A stretch of 64,000 bases of DNA from Blastomyces gilchristii SLH14081 (Eukaryota > Ascomycota > Eurotiomycetes > Onygenales > Ajellomycetaceae), in the NCBI RefSeq assembly GCF_000003855.2, contig NW_003101662.1:436441-500440 (forward strand), written 5' to 3'. The translations under genes and the position numbers were made by a program. Below the pieces are notes generated by a model that was not told where the DNA came from, made no database searches, and worked only from the letters and a program-made list of their open reading frames with translations. This document shows, piece after piece, positions 58,644 to 64,000 of this stretch (positions within the stretch are counted from its first letter, which is position 1; each line of letters opens with the position of its first letter).

Positions 58644-59126
58644 ATAACAATAAATAATTAAATAATTATATATTTTAATGAAGTGGACCAAGATTTGCCT
58701 TTTTGAGCGCAGTATGCTTGCTATGTGGGTAATTTTCTTCCTTGCAAGCCCCATTTTGTATATTTTAGTTGTTTATGATAGGGGGATCCCCAACCTACGT
58801 TGGCAGTTCGGAAATGGCGCGATTGCGATCACTGCCTCCAAATGCTAGTGTTAAGGGGCGTTTGTTAGGCATAGAGGTTTGGAAGGTCGATTGGGAAAGC
58901 AGCTCAAATGGATATAATGAAGTATTTCCCATAAATGTTATGAAATTATCATATCTCTAGCCTCCTAGAACCATATTTTTTATGCTTCCCTTGAAACGTT
59001 AACTGCACAAAAAAAAAAGGGTGGGTGGTGAGTTCTTCCTCCTCCGATAAAGCTATGTATGCATCATACTATCAATCAAACGTACTGATGTAAGGAGAAG
59101 GTATTCATGTTTATATATTAGTTTTA
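58644..59126. other. Convergent intergenic region
   Basis: AT-rich 3' ends of Nup49 and the HEI10-like gene. No other feature seen. Confidence 0.6.
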
Positions 59127-60519
59127 TCATCGGGGGTTACCATTTCCCATATGGCTTCCCACCCCAAAAAGGTTGGATGGCGGATTAGAACTAGAGGCAG
59201 CGTGATCAGATGGACGGCCAATTTTTATCCCTGCGCTTAGGCCATAGTTACTAGAGCTACTATGAGAAAATCTACTATCAACTCCTTCGGGCGCGAAACG
59301 CTGCGGGACTGGAAAAATCTGATTGTGAGTTGTATAGCCGTTCTGTTGACGCTCCGGGAATTCAGACCTCTGGGTCGAAGGTAGAGGCCCAGGGAGCCTG
59401 GTTCGATGTTGTGGTGTAACTGGTGGCAATGTGGCTAGAAGATATTAGCACAAGCTACGCCATATAAGTGGACAAAACATCTACACCTACCAGTTCGAAA
59501 AGACGGCGGTAGGCCACTAGGAGGAGGCATCGCAGAATCTACGCGATTTTTTGAACCACTTCCACTCCCACTTCTTTGATGACGGTGCAGCTGTTCGATT
59601 CCTATGTTTGTTGCTGGATATCTCACAGGACTACGTCGAGGAGATGGCGCCAGGGAGGTTACGGGGCGGAACAAGTCCTCCGTGCTCGAGTGGGATTTGG
59701 GAGCGCCACCTAAGGACTCAAGCACCTGGGTCACGGAATCTGACGCTGCTGTTTGGATCTGGGACCTCATTGCCCGGCTTTTAAGAAGGTTGTAGAGGTT
59801 CGATATTTGAGCATGCTTCTTGCATTTTTCTCGATATATCTCCACTAACTCGTGGTTCTTCTTCTGGAGCTGCTCCTGGTTCATTTGCATCTCTACATAG
59901 ATCGTAGTATACATTAGCGGTTGTTCAAGAAAGACTTGGTTAAAGAGGGGGAAATACCTGATATGCGGTTTTGGAGATTTGATATTTCTGAATTCGCGTC
60001 ATGAATAACCTTGTCCATCTGTTGGTTTAGTGCACCATATTTCTCGGTCAAACTTTTGCCGAGATATTCCTGATAAAAGCTGTTTTACGTCAGATCCCGC
60101 CTGCTATCAACATACAATGTGTCAGGCATACATTTCTTGGGCAGACTGATATGTCCAGAACGCCAAAGCACGCCCAGCGCACTCCATAATGGTATGGGGA
60201 TCAAGTCCACTCAGCACGCTGGTTTTGTAATCTTCGCTAGGGGTGAGAACAGTGGAGACTACATCGTCAGGGTTGGCAAGACTGGCATTGCAGGCAGGGC
60301 ATTGCCGCTCGGATGTTGTTGGTCGTGAGAGCCCAAGGTGGTCGGCACACTGCAGACAGAAAATATGTCTAACCAGATAAACGGTTAATTGCATACCCTT
60401 TAAATCTTATCCAAGGAAGAGGGTACGAACGAGCACGTAGTGACCACTGCCCTTTCACTTAGGGTTACTCTGCACTTTAGAGAGTTGCATCGGAGACAAA
60501 AGTCCAATGCTTGAGCCAT
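59127..60519 (-). CDS. RING-finger E3 ligase, HEI10/CCNB1IP1-like (Zip3 family)
   Basis: Meiotic-crossover-type RING protein: family members coat the synaptonemal complex and concentrate at crossover sites, acting as SUMO/ubiquitin E3 ligases. Exons: 60,519-60,431 (donor GTTCGT), 60,368-60,132, 60,079-59,958, 59,892-59,491 and 59,434-59,127, about 385 residues. An N-terminal RING spans the first ~65 residues: FCLRCNSLKC, VVTTCSHIFCLQCADHLG, RQCPACNASL. Family blocks next: SEDYKTSVLSGLDPHTIMEC, GRALAFWTYQSAQE, YQEYLG. A coiled coil (about residues 120-215) has NQEQLQKKNHELVEIYREKC and ISNLYNLLKSRAM. The tail of ~170 residues is Ser/Pro-rich and likely disordered. ATG 60,519 directly precedes the RING. 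Lies tandem with and 405 bp from the XAP5 gene. Confidence 0.88.
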
Positions 60520-60924
60520 GACAGAAACCAAACAGAACCATGAGGCTATGACACCCCCAAAGACCCGCTCAACCTATGAAAAACACTGAGCTTTGTATAT
60601 CTAAAATCGATGAAGTGAAGTGGGTGTTGAAGAAACATTGAAGTCGGGAGATGGAGGTGGATTACCGGATTAGGAAACTATCATGCTTCCAAGGTTGAGC
60701 TGCGCTGAGCCGCATATATAGATTTCAGGGGCGACAGGACTCTATTAGCATGGCGAGAAAGAAATTATTCGTGCCCGAAATAGATGTGATACTTGCTGGG
60801 ATGAAACGGACAATAAAAAAATATATGAATTGGAATACGCCAATCCGTTTATCAGAACCATCGAACGCCCGTGCTCATACAGATATATCCAACCGCCTGT
60901 TAAAACGCCGGGAATAGTAATAGC

Positions 60925-62231
60925 TTAGAAAAAGAAAGCATTTCCTTTGTTATCCCTCCTAATACTTCCCATCTTTTCCACAAATTCCTCTCCCGGCTCG
61001 TATTCTCTCCAGAGGCTAGCGGGGAAGATGTGCTTGTTTCTTTCAAACCATCTGCGGTCCACTACTTTCGTCAAGGCTGGTTCCATATCCGCACCTTCAA
61101 GGGTGGGTTCTGATTCTGGATCATCGCTCGACTGCGGCGGCGCCGTATTTGAGTAGTCGAAGAGCAGCCCTCCCGCATTGGTGAAACTTGGGACTCGGTT
61201 CGCAATAAAATAATAAAGCTCATAATGCTGGGAATAGTGAGTCAGCGAAGGCGTCGTCATGCGATTAAGTGGAAGGCACCAGATGGAAGACACAAGAAAG
61301 CAGGATGGGTATTGTGGACATACGTGTGGAATGATTACGTTCCCTCTAACGCACATCAAATCATCTACACCAACCCTTGCCCATTCCCTACGATTGTCCC
61401 TACGACCTCTTCCACTCCTCCCACCCCCGCCAGCACCGCCAATGCCCAATTCTGCGCCTACTTTCCGACACCGTTCAAGAAAGACCCATATCGGATCGCC
61501 TTTCTTCAATTTCACTGTCCCAGCAGGAATATTCGTCCCGTCGTAAAACACAAACGGGATCAATATCTCAGTCGCTTTAACCTTCTCCTGCAGAGCTAAG
61601 AATTCACGTCGGAGGGCGTCTCGGGTTTGCGCTTCGGCCTCCAGAGCAGACTTTGTGATAACTTTGGGGGGGGGAGCAGATAGGTTAGGATTGGGCGCGA
61701 TGCGTCGTGCGGGGGGATTTGGGTTGTCTTCTGCGGGAGTTTTCGATGGGGAGTTCCTATCGCTACCATCCGCAGATGGAGTGCCAGAAGCCTCTAGAGC
61801 ATCCTCCCCGTCATCATCGCCAAATGATAATTTGCTTTTCGAGAGATGTCCTAGCTTCTTCTTCTTCTTTTTCTTGGGTGGTTGTCGCGCAGACCCATTT
61901 TGGGGCGTCAGTGCACTGTTCTTTGCCTATTAGCTACACTAAAGATTGTAAATCGGCCTTGGCTGCACAGGGCAGTATCAACGTACCCATCCGTTGTTTC
62001 TCCACCGGAAGGTGTCGCGCTCCTAGAGTTCCCTTGAGCAAATCTCCCAAAAGATTTATCATGAGCCTCTCTTTCCTTCTGTTCGAGAACCTCAGCTCGC
62101 CTTTTCCGGAAGTCAGAGAGGTGAACCAGGCCAACAGTTTGCGACTTTAGCAGGTCTTCGGCGGAGGCGGTCTGATTCATAAACGAACGGGGAGTCGACG
62201 TTCGACTTTGAGGGTCTGAAGACGGTGGCAT
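60925..62231 (-). CDS. XAP5/FAM50 family protein
   Basis: Nuclear protein of the XAP5 family (human FAM50A/B), associated with the spliceosome C complex in animals. Exons: 62,231-61,987, 61,915-61,324 and 61,227-60,925, about 379 residues. The N terminus LVHLSDFRKRRAEVLEQKER is typical. A Lys tract (PPKKKKKKKLGHLSKSK) and an acidic segment SFGDDDGEDALE follow. The C-terminal XAP5 domain contains ILIPFVFYDGTNIPAGTVKL, GDPIWVFLERCRKVG, WARVGVDDLMCVRGNVIIPH|HYELYYF (split by intron 2), then VVDRRWFERNKHIFPASLW and a C terminus with a lysine/arginine-rich SIRRDNKG. A Gly/Arg-rich insert (GGAGGGGRSGRGRRDNRREW) interrupts the domain. ATG 62,231 opens the frame. Head-to-head with Fip1, 407 bp between starts. 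Confidence 0.9.
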
Positions 62232-62335
62232 CTTGTACAGGAAAATGTAGACAGAACTTATCGCCAGCTAGCATCGGATTTTCGACCCTCTAATCTGAAG
62301 TTGGTTGTTGCGAACTTTGTGTTCGAAAGTGAAAT

Positions 62336-62357
62336 ATATATATCACGTGATATATAT
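62336..62357. promoter_or_regulatory. Palindromic E-box TCACGTGA in divergent promoter
   Basis: TCACGTGA at 62,343-62,350 is flanked on both sides by seven alternating A/T bases, making a perfect 22 bp palindrome. CACGTG is bound by bHLH factors (Cbf1, Pho4, SREBP-like). It lies 106 bp before the XAP5 start and ~282 bp before the Fip1 start. Confidence 0.6.
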
Positions 62358-62638
62358 GCTATCTCCGCCAGCTCTGCTTGCGATTGGGGCTGTTGGAGAT
62401 GGTGCACAAGCTTGATCGCTGCTCCACTTTATGTGTTCTGATACGTTTATATATTCCTATATTTTCAATTCGTTGAACACTTCACTTGGTAAATTAAGCT
62501 TGTCTTTTTCCATTTCGCGATTACACTAGTCTTTTGTCTGATGTCCAATTTAGCTATTTGCAGGCGAAGCTAAAATACCGACCTGAGTCGCAAGAATCGT
62601 GTCGCGGCATCTCCCTGAAGTTTCCTCTCTCCGGCCTC

Positions 62639-63901
62639 ATGGCGACGATGATGGAGGAGGACGATGACGAACTCTACGATCCCACATATATTGCACCTTC
62701 CACTGAGGCATCCAAAGACGCTGACGCACATTCTGGCGGAGCAAAGCTAGCCGAGGCAGAGAACAAGGCACAGGAGGAAGAACAAGAGGTAGAGGAGGAG
62801 GAAGAAGAGGAGGAGGAAGATGATGTTAGTCTCAAGCAAACTGAAGTTTTCGTTGTTCGGAAACACTAACTGTGTAGTAGGATGACTTTAAAATCATAAC
62901 GGAGGCCCCTCCGGACGCCGTAATTGAGTCAGTACTCAGTTCGAATTAACTGTTTAACGTTTTATGGCACGCGCTGACAATAAAAACACAGGCAACCTTC
63001 CCGACATTCTATCCTTCGAAACGAATCTCTACGACCTTCGTCGGTGGAAGCAACAAGCGCACCTAAACCTTCTACTCCATCTATCGCCCCAAAAGTTGAA
63101 ACACCCACTCTCCCTCACGCCACAGCCGCGAAGCCAGTAGCCCCTCAAAAACCAGGTTCAGCTTACCCTGCTCAACATACATCAACTATAGATATCAACG
63201 CAAACCCCGTCCACCCTACTACCAACAAACCTATTCTCTCCACCGATTTAGATGCCGATTTCCCCACAGAAAATGACAAACCATGGCGCAGGCCGGGATC
63301 AGACATGACCGACTATTTCAACTATGGTTTTGACGAATTTACTTGGGCGAGTTACTGTTTGAAACAGCAGACATTACGAAAGGACATCGTTGACCAGAAA
63401 AAACAAATGGAGGAAATGCACGCATTCCTAGGTGGCGGTCTACCTGGAATACCAGGTCCAAACCCAGGCCCAGGTCCAGGGACTCCAAATATAGTGCCTG
63501 GTGGAGGTACTCCAGGCCCGGGCCCAGGACCACCGCAAGCCACCGGTCCTCCTCCCAATGCAATACCAGGAATGCCTCCTGGTATGGGTGACATGTCGCA
63601 GGAAATGATGCAAGGAATGTTTACGAGCATGATGGCGCAGGGACTGGATCCTGCCTCAATGGATCCGATGACTTTCATGCAGCATGCACAGGCAATGATG
63701 GGAGGAGGCCAGCCTGGGCCCGGTCCGGGTCCGGGCCCGGGTGGTCCTAGCGGTCCGCCGGGTGGCCAGCCAGGTTTTGGTGGACCAGGTCCCGGACAAC
63801 CGTTTGGTGTACCAGGCGGAGGCCAGCCGCAGATGGGATACGGCGGATACGAGCAAAGGGGTGGTGGATTTGTTAGAGGGAAGGGTGGGCGAAGGTGGTA
63901 A
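62639..63901 (+). CDS. FIP1: mRNA 3'-end processing factor Fip1
   Basis: Fip1 tethers poly(A) polymerase to the cleavage and polyadenylation factor. Exons 62,639-62,824, 62,881-62,927 and 62,992-63,901, about 380 residues. An acidic N-terminal region (LYDPTYIAPST; a run of Glu up to EEEEEEDD) contacts poly(A) polymerase in yeast. DDFKIITEAPPDAVIE follows across introns 1-2. The signature Fip1 motif is near residue 220: PWRRPGSDMTDYFNYGFDEF then TWASYC, which binds Yth1/CPSF30. The C terminus is Pro/Gly-rich (GPGPGPG tracts) with a short Met/Gln-rich stretch (SQEMMQGMFTSMMAQG) and an Arg/Gly end. An in-frame ATG at 62,534 would add 35 residues; 62,639 is preferred because MEEDDDELYDP is a usual start of fungal Fip1. 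Confidence 0.92.
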
Positions 63902-64000
63902 CAAAGGTCCACCAAGAGTTAAATTGCTTGATGCTTTTTTATTTGAAGGCTGATATTTCCTGGGTTGGATGATATTGTCCTTGCTTTATATAGGCTTTCT
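63902..64000. other. 3' flank of Fip1
   Basis: Presumed 3' UTR; AT-rich stretch and no further gene before the window ends. Confidence 0.5.

Noticed and set aside
63352..63915. 187-codon open frame on the minus strand opposite Fip1
   Set aside because: It mirrors the Pro/Gly-rich repeats of Fip1; the antisense of GGN/CCN repeats stays open by composition.
1..64000. tRNA or rRNA genes
   Set aside because: No cloverleaf-capable segment with A and B boxes, and no rRNA stretch recognised on reading either strand.

Overview
The window is nuclear DNA of a filamentous ascomycete. The genes have many short GT-AG introns, and the gene set and element content fit Onygenales-type genomes (the Blastomyces/Emmonsia/Histoplasma group), which carry large AT-rich, Gypsy-laden blocks; the genus is an inference. 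It splits sharply into two halves at about 41,339.

Positions 1-41,338 form an AT-rich graveyard of retroelements and DNA transposons with no intact gene. I can recognise three Gypsy lineages: family B on the minus strand at 1-4649 with a 1.5 kb second fragment at 38,797-40,285; family A complete between LTRs at 26,941-34,189 with a perfect TAATA target duplication, plus broken copies at 4650-6125; and chromodomain-bearing family C on the minus strand at about 21,700-26,700. There is a LINE of the Tad1/I type in three pieces (7861-13,262; 34,588-35,149; 35,150-38,799), a dead hAT transposase on the minus strand at about 13,400-16,300, a Ty1/Copia 3' end at 40,286-41,338, and a 176 bp two-copy repeat. 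Assembly gap at 5819-5981. Almost every CpG, CpC and GpG has been converted to the corresponding transition product, while CpA/TpG is still common. Trp codons therefore appear as TGA, and all five reverse transcriptase signatures I can read have Asp changed to Asn. The outermost ~100 bp of several elements, and short or single-copy stretches between them, escaped.

Positions 41,339-64,000 have ordinary fungal composition. Next to the boundary lie two broken genes: an HSL-type esterase with frameshifts and a remnant of a fungal-specific transcription factor. After that come ordinary housekeeping genes: a HAD phosphatase (-), a TTC1-like TPR protein (+), a large conserved fungal protein of unknown function (-), a newly modelled 84-residue protein (-), a TCAB1/WDR79-like WD40 protein (-), nucleoporin Nup49 (+), a HEI10-like RING E3 ligase (-), XAP5/FAM50 (-) and the polyadenylation factor Fip1 (+). 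Four of these sit in head-to-head pairs with short shared promoters (HAD/TTC1, XAP5/Fip1), two of which contain striking palindromes. Several genes belong to RNA and nuclear biology (Fip1, XAP5, TCAB1, Nup49), but fungal genes are not in operons and I see no shared pathway.

The most notable observation is the mutation process itself. It behaves like RIP (hits repeats, stops at element edges, spares a 176 bp repeat), but its sequence preference (CpG and CpC first, CpA later) differs from the classical CpA-directed Neurospora pattern.
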